DNA of 43,263 nucleotides from Alphaproteobacteria bacterium (GTDB lineage: Bacteria; Pseudomonadota; Alphaproteobacteria; SMXQ01), in the NCBI GenBank assembly GCA_030831315.1, contig JAURLI010000017.1, forward strand, positions 1 to 43,263, read 5' to 3'. The notes under the pieces are model-generated. The model was not told where the DNA came from, did not search any database, and saw only the letters and a list, made by a program, of their open reading frames with translations. Below, one piece after another: positions 17,740 to 30,207 of the stretch. A program made the translations under genes and the position numbers. Within the stretch, counting starts at the first letter, position 1, and every line of letters starts with the position of its first letter.

Positions 17740-19188
17740 TCAGCCCGGGAACAGTGATTTTGCCGCAACGGCGGCGGCATGCAGCATCGGGCCCGGAATG
17801 ATCAGGAACAATGCGATGAACAGGCCGGTGACGGTCATCACCACGCCCACTTCACGGCCGGGAAGCCGATCGAAGGCATCTGCCGGTTCGTCGAAATACA
17901 TGATCTTGACGATGCGCAGGTAATAGAAGGCCGCCACCACCGACGCCAGAACGCCGATCACGGCGAGGGCGAACATCCCTGCCTGTACGGCAGCCAGGAA
18001 CACGAAGTACTTGCCGAAGAACCCGGCAAGCGGCGGAATGCCCGCCATCGAGAACATGAATACAGCCAGCACCAGCGCCAAGGCCGGGCGATTGCGGCCG
18101 AGGCCCTTGAGGTCATCGAGCCCCTCGACCGCGCGGCCATGCACGCGCATCGCCAGGATGCAGGCAAAGGTGCCGACCGTCATCGCCAGGTAGATGGCGA
18201 GGTAGATGAGCATGCCGCGCACGCCCGCCTCGGTTCCCGCGGCCAGACCAACCAGCATGTAGCCGACGTTACCGATGGAACTGTAGGCCATCAGACGCTT
18301 GATGTTGGTCTGCTTGATCGCGGCGAAGGCGCCAAGAACCATCGACAGTATGGCGATGGCAACGATGATCTGCTGCCACTGGGCAACGATGGACCCGAAC
18401 GGACCGACGAGCACGCGCACGAACAGCGACAGCGCCGCGACCTTGGGCGCGACGGCAAAGAATGCCGTGACCGACGTCGGCGCGCCTTCGTAGACGTCGG
18501 GCGTCCACATATGGAACGGCACCGCCGAAATCTTGAAGGCAAGACCCGCCATGATGAAGACGAGCCCGACCAGCGCCCCGATATTGCCCGGATTGGCGCC
18601 GAGCGACTTGGCGATCCCGGCGAAAGAGGTCGTCCCTGCAAAGCCGTAGACCAGCGAGGCCCCGTAAAGCAGCATGCCCGATGCCAGCGCACCGAGGACG
18701 AAGTACTTCAGCCCTGCTTCCGACGAACGCAGGCTGTCGCGGCGGAACGCGGCGGCGACGTAAAGGGCAAGCGACTGGAGTTCGAGACCGACGTAAAGCG
18801 CGATCAGGTCGTTCGCCGAGATCATCATCATCATGCCGACGGTGGCGAACAGGAACAGGACCGGATACTCGAACCGCGCCATGTCCTCGCGCTCGATGTA
18901 GGAAATCGAGAGGATCACGGCCAGCGCGGTGCCGGTCAGCACCAGGATCTTGGTGAAGCGCGCGAAGGCATCGGCGACGAACATGCCGCCGAACGCGCTG
19001 CCGGGCGATGCTGCGGTGCCGGCCACCAGCCCGCCCGCGACGATAAGCACGGCGACGGCAAACCAGCCCGAGGTACGGGTCTGTGAATCACCGCGGAAGG
19101 CACCGATCAGCAGCAACGCCATGGCGGCGAGCGCGACGAAGATTTCCGGCAGCGCCGCGGTAAATTCGGCGGGAACCCAGCTGGTCAT
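17740..19188 (-). CDS. nuoN: NADH-quinone oxidoreductase subunit N
   Basis: Antiporter-like membrane subunit of complex I, one of three proton channels. 482 residues with about 14 hydrophobic helices; the segment [24 protein letters not shown] carries the conserved Lys of the channel, and [21 protein letters not shown] and [19 protein letters not shown] are typical. GGAGGTG precedes the ATG, which overlaps the nuoM stop by 4 bases. Last nuo gene. Confidence 0.96.
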   Translation of the reverse strand: MTSWVPAEFTAALPEIFVALAAMALLLIGAFRGDSQTRTSGWFAVAVLIVAGGLVAGTAASPGSAFGGMFVADAFARFTKILVLTGTALAVILSISYIEREDMARFEYPVLFLFATVGMMMMISANDLIALYVGLELQSLALYVAAAFRRDSLRSSEAGLKYFVLGALASGMLLYGASLVYGFAGTTSFAGIAKSLGANPGNIGALVGLVFIMAGLAFKISAVPFHMWTPDVYEGAPTSVTAFFAVAPKVAALSLFVRVLVGPFGSIVAQWQQIIVAIAILSMVLGAFAAIKQTNIKRLMAYSSIGNVGYMLVGLAAGTEAGVRGMLIYLAIYLAMTVGTFACILAMRVHGRAVEGLDDLKGLGRNRPALALVLAVFMFSMAGIPPLAGFFGKYFVFLAAVQAGMFALAVIGVLASVVAAFYYLRIVKIMYFDEPADAFDRLPGREVGVVMTVTGLFIALFLIIPGPMLHAAAVAAKSLFPG

Positions 19189-20717
19189 CGGACACCTCCG
19201 ATAAGGGCGGCATGGCCTTTCGCCGCCCCGGCCGCCTTGATTGCGGCCTGATAGTTATCGACCAGGTTCTGCACCGAAACGTGAATGGCATCGAGGAAGG
19301 ACGACGGATAGACGCCCATCCAGATCACCGCGACGATCAGCGGCACAAAAATGACGATTTCCCGGCGGTCGAGATCGAGAATGGTCTTGAGTTCGGGCTT
19401 GTCCAACTCGCCGAAGACGACGCGGCGGTAAAGCCACAGCATGTAGGCCGCACCCAGCACGACGCCCGTCGCCGCCAGCGCCGCCACCCAGGTCGAAACC
19501 TGATAGGCGCCGACCAGCACCAGCATTTCGCCGACGAAACCCGAGGTTCCCGGCATGCCGACCGAACCCAGCATGAACACCATGAAGACGAAGGCATAAA
19601 GCGGCATCCGGTTGACCAGGCCGCCGTAGGTGGCGATCAGACGCGAATGCATGCGGTCGTAGACGACGCCGACGCAAAGGAACAGCGCGGCAGAGACGAT
19701 GCCGTGGCTCAGCATCTGGAAGATGGCGCCCTCGATACCCTGAACATTGAAGGTGAAGATACCGATGGTGACGAAGCCCATGTGCGCGACCGACGAATAG
19801 GCGATCAGCTTCTTCATGTCCTCCTGGGCGAGCGCCACGAGGGAGGTATAGATCACCGCGACGATGGACAGGCCGAACACCAGCGGCGCGAAAAACTCGG
19901 AGGCCAGCGGCATCATCGGCAGCGAGAACCTGAGGAACCCGTAACCGCCCATCTTCAGCAAGACGCCGGCAAGGATGACCGAACCCGCCGTCGGCGCCTC
20001 GACATGGGCGTCGGGCAGCCAGGTGTGCAGCGGCCACATCGGCACTTTCACGGCAAAGGATGCGAAAAAGGCGAGCCACAGCCACATCTGCATCTCGCGC
20101 GGAAGCGCCAGCTTCATCAGGGCCGGAATGTCCGTGGTATCGGCAGTGAAGTAGATGGCGAGGATCGCCACCAGCATCAGCACGGAGCCCAGCAGCGTAT
20201 AGAGGAAGAACTTGAAGGCCGAATAGACCCGGCGCGGCCCGCCCCAGATGCCGATGATCAGGAACATCGGGATCAGCACGCCCTCAAAGAACAGGTAGAA
20301 CAGCACGATGTCGAGCGCGCAGAACATGCCGATCATCAGCGTCTCGAGGACGAGGAACGCGATCATGTATTCGCGCACACGCTCCTTGATCGCTTCCCAG
20401 CTCGCCAGCACGCAGAGCGGCGTCAGGAAGGCCGACAGCACGACGAAGAACACCGAAATGCCGTCCACCCCCATGTGATAGGAAATGTTGAAGGCCGGTA
20501 TCCATGCCGCGCGCTCCTCCAGCTGGAAGGCGGCCGACTTGGGATCGAAATTCGCCCACACCGCAAGGGCCAGCAACAGCGTGATCAGGCTCGTCCACAG
20601 CGCCACGTTGCGGGCGTTGCGGGCGACCACTTCGGCCTCGCCCCGGATCATCAGGATGAAGGCCGCGCCGATCAACGGCACGAAGGTGGTCAGGGAAAGA
20701 AGGGGCCAGCTGTTCAT
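19185..20717 (-). CDS. nuoM: NADH-quinone oxidoreductase subunit M
   Basis: Second antiporter-like proton channel of complex I. 510 residues, about 14 helices. Visible signatures are [19 protein letters not shown] near the N-terminus, the TM5 Glu in [35 protein letters not shown] with the channel Lys, and [18 protein letters not shown]. It lies 4 bases after nuoL and overlaps nuoN. Confidence 0.97.
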   Translation of the reverse strand: MNSWPLLSLTTFVPLIGAAFILMIRGEAEVVARNARNVALWTSLITLLLALAVWANFDPKSAAFQLEERAAWIPAFNISYHMGVDGISVFFVVLSAFLTPLCVLASWEAIKERVREYMIAFLVLETLMIGMFCALDIVLFYLFFEGVLIPMFLIIGIWGGPRRVYSAFKFFLYTLLGSVLMLVAILAIYFTADTTDIPALMKLALPREMQMWLWLAFFASFAVKVPMWPLHTWLPDAHVEAPTAGSVILAGVLLKMGGYGFLRFSLPMMPLASEFFAPLVFGLSIVAVIYTSLVALAQEDMKKLIAYSSVAHMGFVTIGIFTFNVQGIEGAIFQMLSHGIVSAALFLCVGVVYDRMHSRLIATYGGLVNRMPLYAFVFMVFMLGSVGMPGTSGFVGEMLVLVGAYQVSTWVAALAATGVVLGAAYMLWLYRRVVFGELDKPELKTILDLDRREIVIFVPLIVAVIWMGVYPSSFLDAIHVSVQNLVDNYQAAIKAAGAAKGHAALIGGVR

Positions 20718-20721
20718 CGCC

Positions 20722-22647
20722 TTACCTCACGAACAGGTAGTAGCTGACGAACAGGGCGACGCCGATCAGCATGGCAAAAGCGTAATGGTACAGGTATCCC
20801 GACTGAAGCCGCGCCGCGCGCCGGGCAACATCGAGGGTCAGCGCCGCGAGCCCGTTGGGCCCGAAGCCGTCGATGATGCGGCCATCGCCACCTTGCCACA
20901 GAACGCGGCCGAGCCACTTGGCCGGGCGCACGAACAGGACGTCGTAGAGCTCGTCGAAGTACCACTTGTTGTAAAGGAAGGAATGAACGTCGGAGAACTC
21001 CGCCGCCATCGCCGCCGGCAGATTCGGCTTGCGGATGTACATGTACCAGGCGGCGAGAATGCCTGCAAAGGCGACCGCGATCGGCAGCACCTTCAACCAG
21101 AGCGCCACATGGTGGGCATCCTTGAGCGCCGTGTGGTTGGCCGCGACGTAAATCGCCTTGCCCCAGAAGGCCGATGACGCCTCGCCCGTGAACAGCCCCG
21201 CAAGCGCCACGCCCGAGAACACCGCGCCGACGGCCAGCAGCGCCATCGGCGCCGTCATGCTGACGGGCGATTCGTGGACATGATGCAGCACGTCGTGATC
21301 GGCGCGGCTTTCGCCGTGGAACGTCATGAACAGGAGGCGCCACGAATAGAATGCCGTCAGCGCCGCCGCGATGGTGCCCATCCAGAAGGCGAACTGGCCG
21401 ACGCCCGTCTTGGAGGCGAACGCCGCCTCGATGATCAGGTCCTTGGAGAAATAACCCGCGAAAAACGGAACGCCCGCGAGCGCCAGCGAGCCGATCCACA
21501 TGAAGGTGTAGGTCACCGGGATCTTGCGCCAGATGCCGCCCATCTTGCGCATGTCCTGCTCGCCCGACATGGCGTGGATCACCGAACCCGCGCCGAGGAA
21601 CAGGAGCGCCTTGAAGAAGGCGTGTGTGGTCAGGTGGAACATTGCCGCCGAATAGGCCGAAACCCCCGCGGCGAAGAACATGTAGCCCAACTGCGAGCAG
21701 GTCGAATAGGCGATCACCCGCTTGATGTCGTTCTGCACAAGGCCCACGGTCGCAGCGAAGAACGCCGTCAGCGCGCCGACCACCGTCACCACAGTCAGGG
21801 CGGTCTGGGAATATTCGAACATCGGCGACAGCCGGCAGACCATGAACACGCCCGCCGTCACCATCGTCGCCGCATGGATCAGGGCCGAGACCGGGGTCGG
21901 GCCTTCCATGGCGTCGGGCAGCCAGGTGTGCAGACCAAGCTGGGCCGACTTGCCCATGGCGCCGACGAACAGCAGCAGGCAGAGAAGCGTCATCACCTCG
22001 ACGCTGAGGCCGAGGAAATGCACCGTCTTGCCGGCAACGCCGGGAACACCCGCGAAGACCGTGTCGAAGGCCACGGCATTGAACACCATGAAGGTGCCGA
22101 GGATGCCGAGCGCGAAGCCGAAGTCGCCCACGCGGTTGACGAGGAAGGCCTTGATCGCCGCGGCATTGGCCGAGGGCCGGTCGTACCAGAAGCCGATCAG
22201 CAGGTAGCTGGCGAGGCCGACGCCTTCCCAGCCGAAGAACATCTGCACGAAGTTGTTGCTGGTCACCAGCATCAGCATGAAGAAGGTGAACAGCGACAGA
22301 TAGGAGAAGAAACGGGCGATCGACTTGTCGTGGGACATGTAGCCCCATGAATAGGCATGCACCATGCCCGACACGACCGTGACGACGACGCACATGACCG
22401 CCGACAGGGCATCGAAGCGGAGCGCCCAGCTCACCTCGAAGGTGCCGGAGACGATCCAGCGCATGACCTCGACATCGAAGGGCGCACCGCCGAGGACGAC
22501 GCGGGCAAAACCGACGCAGGCGAGCACCGCCGAAATCAGAAGCAGCCCGGTGGTCACCCACTGGGACGCCCGGTCGCCGATCAGGCGCCCGAACAGACCC
22601 GCGATGGCGGCGCCGAGAAGCGGCAGGAATACGATTGCCGAATACAT
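20722..22647 (-). CDS. nuoL: NADH-quinone oxidoreductase subunit L
   Basis: Largest antiporter-like subunit of complex I, at the distal end of the membrane arm, with the long lateral helix. 641 residues; [49 protein letters not shown] (channel Lys and the helix-breaking Pro residues) and [16 protein letters not shown] are diagnostic. The C-terminal hydrophobic end ([20 protein letters not shown]) is the last helix after the lateral one. It follows nuoK by 3 bases. Confidence 0.97.
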   Translation of the reverse strand: MYSAIVFLPLLGAAIAGLFGRLIGDRASQWVTTGLLLISAVLACVGFARVVLGGAPFDVEVMRWIVSGTFEVSWALRFDALSAVMCVVVTVVSGMVHAYSWGYMSHDKSIARFFSYLSLFTFFMLMLVTSNNFVQMFFGWEGVGLASYLLIGFWYDRPSANAAAIKAFLVNRVGDFGFALGILGTFMVFNAVAFDTVFAGVPGVAGKTVHFLGLSVEVMTLLCLLLFVGAMGKSAQLGLHTWLPDAMEGPTPVSALIHAATMVTAGVFMVCRLSPMFEYSQTALTVVTVVGALTAFFAATVGLVQNDIKRVIAYSTCSQLGYMFFAAGVSAYSAAMFHLTTHAFFKALLFLGAGSVIHAMSGEQDMRKMGGIWRKIPVTYTFMWIGSLALAGVPFFAGYFSKDLIIEAAFASKTGVGQFAFWMGTIAAALTAFYSWRLLFMTFHGESRADHDVLHHVHESPVSMTAPMALLAVGAVFSGVALAGLFTGEASSAFWGKAIYVAANHTALKDAHHVALWLKVLPIAVAFAGILAAWYMYIRKPNLPAAMAAEFSDVHSFLYNKWYFDELYDVLFVRPAKWLGRVLWQGGDGRIIDGFGPNGLAALTLDVARRAARLQSGYLYHYAFAMLIGVALFVSYYLFVR

Positions 22648-22650
22648 GCG

Positions 22651-22959
22651 CTAGCCCTTCAGCCTGTTGATGTCCTCGACCGCGATGGAGCCGCGGTTGC
22701 GGAAATAGACGACGAGAATGGCAAGGCCGATGGCCGCTTCCGCCGCCGCCACCGTAAGAACGAACATCGAGAACACCTGCCCCGTCAGGTCGCCGAGGTG
22801 CGACGAAAAAGCGACGAGATTGATGTTCACCGCAAGCAGCATCAGTTCGATCGACATCAGGATGATGATGACGTTCTTGCGGTTGAGGAAAATGCCGAAG
22901 ATGCCGAGCGTGAACAGGATCGCTGCGACGGTCAGGTAATGGGCGAGCGTGATCGTCAT
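22651..22959 (-). CDS. nuoK: NADH-quinone oxidoreductase subunit K
   Basis: Three-helix membrane subunit of complex I at the E-channel. 102 residues, standard. Helix 2 has the conserved Glu in [16 protein letters not shown], and helix 3 the second Glu in [17 protein letters not shown]. Start ATG at 22959 is one base from the nuoJ stop. Confidence 0.97.
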   Translation of the reverse strand: MTITLAHYLTVAAILFTLGIFGIFLNRKNVIIILMSIELMLLAVNINLVAFSSHLGDLTGQVFSMFVLTVAAAEAAIGLAILVVYFRNRGSIAVEDINRLKG

Positions 22960-22960
22960 C

Positions 22961-23575
22961 TCAGACCCCCTTCCCCACCGGAACGTCCTTGACCTCGACC
23001 GAGGCGTCGCGGCTGCGGGCGACCTGGTCGGCGATATTCTGGCGGCGCACGCCCGGACGGGCGCGCAGCGTCAGCACGATGGCCGCGATCATGGCGACCA
23101 GCAGCACCAGCCCCGATGCCTGGAACAGGTAAACGTATTTCGTGTAGAGGATGCGACCCAATGCCTCGGCGTTGGTCGCCTGCGCCAGCGCCGGCGCCTT
23201 GGCGGCGAGCAGCCCCGTCGCCTCGGGCGAAACAACCCAGGCGCCGATGACGAAGACCATCTCGACCAGCAGGATGACGCCGACCAACGCGCCCACGGGC
23301 AGGTACTGGAGGAATCCCTGGCGCAGTTCGACGAAATTGATGTCGAGCATCATGACGACGAACAGGAACAGCACCGCCACCGCGCCCACGTAAACGATGA
23401 CGAGGATGAAGGCGAGGAATTCCGCTCCCATGAGGACGAACAGCCCCGCCGCGTTGAAGAACGCGAGGATCAGGAACAGGACCGAGTGCACCGGGTTGCG
23501 CGCGGCAATCACCATGACGCCCGAGGCGATGGTGACGGCGGCAAACAGGTAGAAGGCGAGCGCCTGGAGGATCAT
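22961..23575 (-). CDS. nuoJ: NADH-quinone oxidoreductase subunit J
   Basis: Five-helix membrane subunit of complex I. 204 residues from the start [16 protein letters not shown], chosen because it overlaps the nuoI stop (ATGA); the open frame upstream is nuoI DNA in another frame. [46 protein letters not shown] region with the pi-bulge helix is typical. A polar tail of about 30 residues follows the last helix. Confidence 0.96.
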   Translation of the reverse strand: MILQALAFYLFAAVTIASGVMVIAARNPVHSVLFLILAFFNAAGLFVLMGAEFLAFILVIVYVGAVAVLFLFVVMMLDINFVELRQGFLQYLPVGALVGVILLVEMVFVIGAWVVSPEATGLLAAKAPALAQATNAEALGRILYTKYVYLFQASGLVLLVAMIAAIVLTLRARPGVRRQNIADQVARSRDASVEVKDVPVGKGV

Positions 23576-24060
23576 CGGTAGGGCGCCTCCGCCGCGAGAC
23601 GCTGCGCGATTTCGCTTTCCCAGCGGTCGCCGTTCGCAAGCAGCTTGTCCTTGTTGTACATCAGTTCTTCGCGGGTTTCGGTGGCGAATTCGAAGTTCGG
23701 CCCCTCGACGATGGCGTCCACCGGGCAAGCTTCCTCGCAGAAGCCGCAGTAGATGCACTTCGTCATGTCGATGTCGTAGCGGGTCGTGCGGCGCGAGCCG
23801 TCGGCGCGCGGTTCGGCCTCGATGGTGATGGCCTGGGCCGGGCAGATGGCCTCGCACAGCTTGCAGGCGATGCAGCGTTCTTCGCCGGTCGGATAGCGGC
23901 GCAGCGCGTGCTCGCCGCGGAAGCGCGTCGACAGCATGCCCTTTTCAAAGGGGTAGTTCAGCGTGACCTTGCGCTTGAAGAAGTACTTCAGCGTGAGCCA
24001 CATGCCGGACACGAGTTCCTTCAGGAGGAAGGATTTTGCGCCTTGCGCGATCATGGACAT
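23572..24060 (-). CDS. nuoI: NADH-quinone oxidoreductase subunit I (2x[4Fe-4S] ferredoxin-like)
   Basis: Carries clusters N6a and N6b that relay electrons toward N2. 162 residues, normal. Two ferredoxin motifs: [13 protein letters not shown] near 62-74 and [13 protein letters not shown] near 101-113. The N-terminal amphipathic segment ([22 protein letters not shown] region) anchors it at the membrane. GGGAGG precedes the first ATG. It lies 18 bases after nuoH. Confidence 0.97.
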   Translation of the reverse strand: MSMIAQGAKSFLLKELVSGMWLTLKYFFKRKVTLNYPFEKGMLSTRFRGEHALRRYPTGEERCIACKLCEAICPAQAITIEAEPRADGSRRTTRYDIDMTKCIYCGFCEEACPVDAIVEGPNFEFATETREELMYNKDKLLANGDRWESEIAQRLAAEAPYR

Positions 24061-24078
24061 GACGGTGCCTCCCTTCCC

Positions 24079-25089
24079 TTATTTCGGCAGCCAGCCGAAG
24101 CCGACCAGCACGCCCGCGGTGACAATGACCCACAACAGCGACAGCGGCAGGAAAACCTTCCAGCCCAGCCGCATCAGCTGGTCGTAGCGATAGCGCGGGA
24201 ACGTGGCCCGGACCCACAGGAACAGGAACAGCACGAAGCAGATCTTGAGGGCAAACCAGATCGGCCCCGGGATCAGCGTGAACGGCACCACGTTCACCGG
24301 CGGCAGCCAGCCGCCCAGGAACAGGACGGCGGTCATCGCGCTCATCAGGATCATGTTCGCGTATTCGCCGAGGAAGAACAGCGCGAAGGTCATCGAGGAA
24401 TATTCGACGTTGTAGCCCGCCACCAGTTCCGCTTCCGCTTCCGGCAGGTCGAAGGGCGAGCGGTTGGTTTCGGCGAGCGCGGAGACGAAGAACACGATGA
24501 ACATCGGCAGGAGCGGCAGGACGAACCAGACGTCCTTCTGGGCCTCAACGATCTTGCTGAGATTGAGCGAACCGACGCAGAGCAAGACGGTGATGATGAC
24601 GAAACCGATGGAGATTTCGTAGGACACCATCTGGGCGGCAGAGCGCAGCGCGCCGAGGAAGGCGTATTTCGAGTTCGACGCCCAGCCCGCCATGATGATG
24701 CCGTAGACGCCGAGCGACGAAATCGCGAACAGGTAGAGGATGCCGACGTTGATGTCGGCCAGCACCATGCCCGCATCGAAGGGAATGACCGCCCAGGCGA
24801 CGATGGCCAGCACGAAGGTCACCATCGGCGCCAGCACGAACACGACCTTATTGGCACCCGCGGGAATGACGGTTTCCTTGAGGAAAAGCTTCAGACCGTC
24901 GGCCAGCGGCTGCAGCAGGCCGAAGGGACCGACGACGTTCGGGCCCTTGCGCAGCTGCATCGCGGCGATGACCTTGCGTTCGGCCAGCGTCAGATAGGCG
25001 ACGGCGACCAGCAGCGGCACCAGGATCGCGATGATCTTGCCGACGATGATGGCGCCGGGCAGCAGATAGAGGGACCAGAGCTCAGCCAT
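24079..25089 (-). CDS. nuoH: NADH-quinone oxidoreductase subunit H
   Basis: Membrane subunit that with NuoD forms the quinone chamber. 336 residues, eight helices. [32 protein letters not shown] region near 46-76, the acid-rich loop [23 protein letters not shown] and [18 protein letters not shown] near the C-terminus are the family signatures. Overlaps the nuoG stop by 8 bases. Confidence 0.97.
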   Translation of the reverse strand: MAELWSLYLLPGAIIVGKIIAILVPLLVAVAYLTLAERKVIAAMQLRKGPNVVGPFGLLQPLADGLKLFLKETVIPAGANKVVFVLAPMVTFVLAIVAWAVIPFDAGMVLADINVGILYLFAISSLGVYGIIMAGWASNSKYAFLGALRSAAQMVSYEISIGFVIITVLLCVGSLNLSKIVEAQKDVWFVLPLLPMFIVFFVSALAETNRSPFDLPEAEAELVAGYNVEYSSMTFALFFLGEYANMILMSAMTAVLFLGGWLPPVNVVPFTLIPGPIWFALKICFVLFLFLWVRATFPRYRYDQLMRLGWKVFLPLSLLWVIVTAGVLVGFGWLPK

Positions 25090-27145
25090 GGGTGCCGGTC
25101 GCTCCCTTGTTGGGGCCGAGCAGCTCGGTGCAGCGGGCCATGGTGACGGAGGCCCGGCTGATCGGGTCGGTCATGTAGAAATTGGCAACCAGATTGGCGA
25201 AGGGCGCATCGGACATCGCGCCGGCGGCACCGAACGGCCCCCACGTCGCGGGCGTGATCGCGTCCACACGGCCGAATACCGGGTTCGCCTGCGCCATGCG
25301 GGCGCGCAGCTGCGCGAGGTTGTCGTAAGCGAGCGGCTTGCCGATCACCCCCGACATGGCGCGCAGGATGGCCCAGTCCTCCTTGGCTTCGCCCAAGGGG
25401 AAATGGGCCGCGTTGGCGCGCTGCACGCGGCCTTCGGTATTGACGTAGGTGCCGCTCTTTTCGGTATAGGCGGCACCGGGCAGCACGACGTCGGCGCGGT
25501 GCGCGCCCGCATCGCCGTGATGGCCCTGATAGACCACGAAGGCGGAGCCGAGCCTGTTCATGTCGATTTCATCGGCGCCGAGCAACCAAACCAGGCCGAT
25601 CTCGCCCGAGGCGGCGCCGGCCAGGATCCTGGCAACGTCACGCCCGCCCTGCCCCGGCACCAGACCGAGGTCGAGACCGCCGACGCGGCTCGCCGCGCGC
25701 TGCAGCAGGCAGAAGCCGTTCCAGCCGTCCTTTACGACGCCGTATTTTTCCGCGACCGCGCGCGCCGTGGCCAGCACCGCAGCGCCGTCGTCGCGCGCAA
25801 CCGCACCCGAACCGATGATGATCATCGGGCGTTCGGCCGCTTCCAGCACGCGGGCGAAATCATCGCGGCCCTCGAGCACGTCCGAAAGGGTGCGCGGGCC
25901 CGCACCGAGATGCTTGGCGCGATAGGTCAGGTCGACGTTTTCGCCGATGGCACCGACGGAGAACTTTCCCTTCAGCCAGCGCCTGCGAATGCGGGCGTTG
26001 AGCACGGCCGCTTCGGTGCGCGGGTTGGAACCGATGATCAGCAGCGCATCGGCATCGTCGATGCCGGCGATGGTGGCATTGAACAGGTAGGACGCACGTG
26101 CCCCCGCATCGAGCTTGGCGCCATCCTGACGGCAATCGATGTTGGGCGAACCCACGGCGGCCATCAGGTCCTTCAGCGCCAGCATCGATTCGCAATCGGC
26201 GAGATCGCCCGCGATCGCCGCGACCGAGGTAGCAGGCATGGTCTTGAGCTTCGCCGCGATTGCCGCAAAAGCTTCGTCCCAGTCGGCCTCGCGCAAGCGC
26301 CCGTTTTCACGGACATAAGGCCGGTCGAGGCGCTGGCGCTTCAGTCCGTCACAGGCGAAGCGCGACTTGTCCGACAGCCACTCCTCGTTCACGGCCTCGT
26401 TCAGGCGCGGCAGCACGCGCATGACTTCCGAGCCGCGCGCATCAATGCGGATGTTGGAGCCGACGGCATCGAGCACATCGACCGATTCGGTCTTGCGCAG
26501 TTCCCACGGCCGCGCCGTGAAGGCAAACGGCTTGGAGGTCAGCGCGCCGACCGGGCACAGGTCGATGATGTTGCCCGACAGTTCGGACGTCACCATCTGG
26601 CCGATGGTGGTGGTGATTTCCATGTTCTCGCCGCGGCCGATGGCGCCGAGTTCCTCGACCCCCGCCACTTCGGTGGCGAAGCGGACACAGCGCGTGCAGT
26701 GGATGCAGCGCGTCATCTGGGTCTTGATCAGCGGGCCGAAGTCCTTGTCCTTCACCGCGCGCTTGTTTTCCTGAAAGCGCGAACGATCGAAGCCGTAGAA
26801 CAGCGCCTGGTCCTGCAGGTCGCATTCGCCGCCCTGGTCGCAGATCGGACAATCGAGCGGATGGTTGATGAGCAGCATCTCCATCACGCCGCGGCGCGCC
26901 TTCTTGACCATCGGGCTGTCGGTCTTGATCTGCTGGCCTTCGGCCACGGGCAGCGCGCAGGAGGCCTGCGGCTTGGGCGGGCCCGGCGAAACCTCGACAA
27001 GGCACATGCGGCAGTTGCCCGCGATCGACAGGCGGTCGTGATAGCAGAAGCGCGGGATTTCCTTGCCCGCCTGCTCGCACGCCTGCAGCACGGTCGACCC
27101 CGGGGCGACTTCGATTTCAACGCCGTCTACTGTGACCTTCGGCAT
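25082..27145 (-). CDS. nuoG: NADH-quinone oxidoreductase subunit G
   Basis: Peripheral-arm iron-sulfur subunit. 687 residues from [13 protein letters not shown]; the 21-codon upstream extension lies in the nuoF-nuoG gap and the nuoF end and is not supported. The [2Fe-2S] domain has [19 protein letters not shown] (about 34-52); then the His/Cys-ligated cluster region [19 protein letters not shown] (about 94-112) and the tetranuclear site [17 protein letters not shown] with CPVGAL. The C-terminal two-thirds is the molybdopterin-oxidoreductase fold, without cofactor in this family. Confidence 0.96.
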   Translation of the reverse strand: MPKVTVDGVEIEVAPGSTVLQACEQAGKEIPRFCYHDRLSIAGNCRMCLVEVSPGPPKPQASCALPVAEGQQIKTDSPMVKKARRGVMEMLLINHPLDCPICDQGGECDLQDQALFYGFDRSRFQENKRAVKDKDFGPLIKTQMTRCIHCTRCVRFATEVAGVEELGAIGRGENMEITTTIGQMVTSELSGNIIDLCPVGALTSKPFAFTARPWELRKTESVDVLDAVGSNIRIDARGSEVMRVLPRLNEAVNEEWLSDKSRFACDGLKRQRLDRPYVRENGRLREADWDEAFAAIAAKLKTMPATSVAAIAGDLADCESMLALKDLMAAVGSPNIDCRQDGAKLDAGARASYLFNATIAGIDDADALLIIGSNPRTEAAVLNARIRRRWLKGKFSVGAIGENVDLTYRAKHLGAGPRTLSDVLEGRDDFARVLEAAERPMIIIGSGAVARDDGAAVLATARAVAEKYGVVKDGWNGFCLLQRAASRVGGLDLGLVPGQGGRDVARILAGAASGEIGLVWLLGADEIDMNRLGSAFVVYQGHHGDAGAHRADVVLPGAAYTEKSGTYVNTEGRVQRANAAHFPLGEAKEDWAILRAMSGVIGKPLAYDNLAQLRARMAQANPVFGRVDAITPATWGPFGAAGAMSDAPFANLVANFYMTDPISRASVTMARCTELLGPNKGATGTHG

Positions 27146-27161
27146 TTTCGCTCCCCGCCCC

Positions 27162-28442
27162 TCAGGCCGCCACGCCCTGACGGCGCTTGATGCGGTTTTC
27201 GATTTCACCGCGGAAGTGGCGGATCAGGCCCTGGATCGGCCATGCCGCCGCGTCGCCCAGCGCGCAGATCGTGTGGCCTTCCACTTCGGTCGTCACCTCG
27301 AGCAGCAGGTCGATTTCCTCGATCCGCGCATCGCCGGTGACGAGCCGTTCCATGACGCGCCACATCCAGCCCGTACCTTCGCGGCACGGGGTGCACTGGC
27401 CGCAGCTTTCATGCTTGTAGAACTTCGACAGGCGCGCGATGGCGCGCACGATGTCGGTGGACTTGTCCATGACGATGACGGCGGCGGTGCCGAGGCCGGA
27501 GCGCTGTTCCTTCAGTGCATCGAAATCCATCAGCGCCGTGTCGCAGATCGACTTCGGCAGCACGGGCACGGACGAGCCGCCCGGAATGACGGCGAGCAGG
27601 TTGTCCCAGCCGCCGCGCACCCCGCCCGCGTGCTTTTCGATCAGCTCCTTCAGCGGAATGGACATCGACTCTTCCACCGTGCAGGGCTCGTTCACATGGC
27701 CGGAAATGCAGAACAGCTTGGTGCCGGTATTGTTCGGCCGCCCGAAAGACGTGAACCACGTGGCGCCGCGGCGCAGGATGCTCGGCGTCACGGCGATGGT
27801 TTCGACGTTGTTGACCGTCGTGGGGCAACCGTAGAGGCCCGAGCCGGCCGGGAACGGCGGCTTCAGGCGCGGCTGGCCCTTCTTGCCCTCGAGGCTTTCG
27901 ATCAGGGCGGTTTCCTCGCCGCAGATATAGGCGCCGGCGCCACGATGCAGGTAGAGATCGAAGGCATAGCCCGTGCCGCAGGCGTTGGGCCCGATCAGGC
28001 CGGCCGCGTAGGCCTGGTCGATAGCGCCCTGAAGGTTTTCGGCCTCGCGGTAGAACTCGCCGCGGATATAGATGTAGCAGGCATGGGCGTTCATCGCGAA
28101 GGAGGCGAGCAGCGCGCCCTCGACCAGCTTGTGCGGGTCGAAGCGCATGATCTCGCGATCCTTGCAGGTGCCGGGCTCGCCTTCGTCGGCGTTGATGACG
28201 AGGTAATTGGGACGCCCGTCCTTGGATTCCTTCGGCATGAAGGACCACTTCACGCCCGCCGGGAACCCGGCGCCGCCGCGCCCGCGCAGGCCCGACGCCT
28301 TCATCTCGTTGATGATCCAGTCCGCGCCCTTCTCCATCAGCGCCTTGGTTCCGTCCCAGTCGCCGCGCCGGCGTGCGCCGTCGAGGCCCCAGTCGTCGAG
28401 GCCGTAGAGATTGGTGAAGATGCGATCCTTGTCCGCGAGCAT
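27162..28442 (-). CDS. nuoF: NADH-quinone oxidoreductase subunit F (NADH/FMN binding)
   Basis: NADH-oxidising subunit with FMN and cluster N3. 426 residues from [14 protein letters not shown]; start chosen by family and 2-base gap to nuo[17 protein letters not shown] (about 54-69) is the glycine-rich NADH site, [15 protein letters not shown] binds FMN, and [16 protein letters not shown] near 345-360 holds three cluster cysteines, with the fourth in [13 protein letters not shown]. Confidence 0.97.
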   Translation of the reverse strand: MLADKDRIFTNLYGLDDWGLDGARRRGDWDGTKALMEKGADWIINEMKASGLRGRGGAGFPAGVKWSFMPKESKDGRPNYLVINADEGEPGTCKDREIMRFDPHKLVEGALLASFAMNAHACYIYIRGEFYREAENLQGAIDQAYAAGLIGPNACGTGYAFDLYLHRGAGAYICGEETALIESLEGKKGQPRLKPPFPAGSGLYGCPTTVNNVETIAVTPSILRRGATWFTSFGRPNNTGTKLFCISGHVNEPCTVEESMSIPLKELIEKHAGGVRGGWDNLLAVIPGGSSVPVLPKSICDTALMDFDALKEQRSGLGTAAVIVMDKSTDIVRAIARLSKFYKHESCGQCTPCREGTGWMWRVMERLVTGDARIEEIDLLLEVTTEVEGHTICALGDAAAWPIQGLIRHFRGEIENRIKRRQGVAA

Positions 28443-28444
28443 GA

Positions 28445-29032
28445 TCAAGCCTTCTTGCCCGTGAGAACCTTGGGACCCGAAGCGGGCGCAGCGCCCGGAC
28501 GGCCGATGCGCGAGCCGGGCTTGGGCGAGCGCCCCGCCTTGATGTCGGCGACGATGGCGCGGACGTCTTCGGCGGTCAGGTCCTCGAAATAATCGTCGCC
28601 GATCTGGAACATCGGCGCATGGACGCAGGCGCCGAGGCATTCGACTTCACGAAGCGTGATGGCGCCGTCCGACGTCGTTTCGCCGAGATGCACGCCGACT
28701 TCGTCTTCCAACGCCGCGACGATGGCGTCGGAGCCGCGCAGCCAGCACGGCGTCGTGGTGCAGACCTCAATGCAGGTGCGGCCAACCGGTTCCAGATTGA
28801 ACATCGTGTAGAAGGTCGCGACTTCCCAGACGCGGATCTCGGCAAGTTCCAGCATCTCCGCCACATGGGCGATTGCCGCGCGCGGCAGCCAGCCGCCGTT
28901 CTGGCGCTGGGCGAGATCGAGCAACGGAATGACCGCGCTCCTCTGCCGGCCCGCCGGGTACTTGGCGATGATGGCATCGGCCTTGGCCTTGTTCTCGGCC
29001 GAGAAAGCGAAGGTCTGCGGTTCGGCGCTCAC
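28445..29032 (-). CDS. nuoE: NADH-quinone oxidoreductase subunit E
   Basis: Thioredoxin-like [2Fe-2S] subunit that partners NuoF (cluster N1a). 195 residues. Cluster ligands are in [11 protein letters not shown] (about 90-100) and [11 protein letters not shown] (about 131-141). Start is GTG at 29032, overlapping the nuoD stop (GTGA). It has a basic Pro/Gly/Ala-rich tail after about residue 170, somewhat longer than in E. coli. Confidence 0.96.
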   Translation of the reverse strand: MSAEPQTFAFSAENKAKADAIIAKYPAGRQRSAVIPLLDLAQRQNGGWLPRAAIAHVAEMLELAEIRVWEVATFYTMFNLEPVGRTCIEVCTTTPCWLRGSDAIVAALEDEVGVHLGETTSDGAITLREVECLGACVHAPMFQIGDDYFEDLTAEDVRAIVADIKAGRSPKPGSRIGRPGAAPASGPKVLTGKKA

Positions 29033-30207
29033 CGGTCGATCTCCCCGAACACGATGTCGAGGGAGCCGATGATCGCCACCACGTCGGCGAGCATGTGGCC
29101 CCGTGACAGGTAATCCAGCCCCTGCAGGTGCGCGAAACCCGGCGCGCGGATCTTGCAGCGGTAGGGCTTGTTGGTGCCGTCCGACACGATGTAGGCGCCG
29201 AACTCGCCCTTGGGGGCTTCGACGGCGGCATAGGCTTCGCCCTTGGGCACGTGATAGCCCTCGGTATAGAGCTTGAAATGATGGATCAGCGCTTCCATCG
29301 AATGCTTCATTTCGGAGCGCTTGGGCGGCGTGATCTTGTGATTGTCGACCTGCACCGGGCCATCGGGCATTTCCTCGATCGCCTGGCGGATGATGCGAAG
29401 CGACTGGCGCATTTCCTCCATGCGCACCAGGTAGCGCGCGTAGCAGTCGTTGGTCTTGCCCACCGGCACGTCGAAACGCATCTCCGCATAAGCGTCATAG
29501 GGCTGCGACTTGCGCAGGTCCCATGCAACGCCCGAGCCGCGCAGCATCGGCCCCGTAAAGCCCCAGTCGATGGCATCCTTCGCCGAGACGATGCCGATAT
29601 CGACGGTGCGCTGCTTGAAGATGCGGTTTTCGGTCAGCAGCCCTTCGACGTCATCGAGGTGCGGCTCGAAACCGTCACAGAAGGCAAGAATGTCTTCGGT
29701 CAAGCCCGGAGGCAGGTCGAGATGAACTCCGCCCGGCCGGAAGTAAGCCGAATGCAGGCGCGCACCCGAGGCGCGCTCGTAGAATTCCATCAGCTTCTCG
29801 CGTTCCTCGAACCCCCACAGCAGCGGCGTCATCGCGCCGACGTCGAGCGCCATGGTCGTGATGTTGAGGATGTGATTCAGGATGCGCGAGATTTCGGCAT
29901 AAAGGACGCGAATGTACTGGGCGCGCGGCGGCGCGGTGATGCCAAGCAGCTTTTCAACGGCAAGCGCGTAGGCATGCTCCTGGGACATCGGCGCGACGTA
30001 ATCGAGCCGGTCGAAATAGGGAACCGCCTGAAGATAGGTCTTGTACTCGATCAGCTTCTCGGTGCCGCGGTGCAGCAGGCCGATATGCGGATCGGCGCGC
30101 TCGACCACTTCGCCGTCCATTTCCAGCACGAGGCGCAACACGCCGTGCGCCGCCGGATGCTGCGGACCGAAGTTGAGGGAGAAATTCTCGATCTGCTGTT
30201 CGGCCAT
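29029..30207 (-). CDS. nuoD: NADH-quinone oxidoreductase subunit D (49 kDa type)
   Basis: With NuoH lines the quinone site near cluster N2; related to the NiFe hydrogenase large subunit. 392 residues, separate from NuoC, as usual outside enterics. [22 protein letters not shown] (13-34) contains the quinone-contacting His; [25 protein letters not shown], and the C-terminal DIVFGEIDR end are typical. Start overlaps the nuoC stop by one base. Confidence 0.97.
   Translation of the reverse strand: MAEQQIENFSLNFGPQHPAAHGVLRLVLEMDGEVVERADPHIGLLHRGTEKLIEYKTYLQAVPYFDRLDYVAPMSQEHAYALAVEKLLGITAPPRAQYIRVLYAEISRILNHILNITTMALDVGAMTPLLWGFEEREKLMEFYERASGARLHSAYFRPGGVHLDLPPGLTEDILAFCDGFEPHLDDVEGLLTENRIFKQRTVDIGIVSAKDAIDWGFTGPMLRGSGVAWDLRKSQPYDAYAEMRFDVPVGKTNDCYARYLVRMEEMRQSLRIIRQAIEEMPDGPVQVDNHKITPPKRSEMKHSMEALIHHFKLYTEGYHVPKGEAYAAVEAPKGEFGAYIVSDGTNKPYRCKIRAPGFAHLQGLDYLSRGHMLADVVAIIGSLDIVFGEIDR

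Noticed and set aside
20714-22561. 615-codon frame overlapping nuoL on the same strand
   Set aside because: Shadow frame of nuoL with extreme Arg/Ala/Gly content; nuoL itself is complete with diagnostic motifs.
25088-27190. 700-codon open frame on the plus strand opposite nuoG
   Set aside because: Antisense shadow created by GC-rich codon bias; nuoG on the other strand has every cluster motif, and the plus-strand product shows no family pattern or membrane/signal logic.
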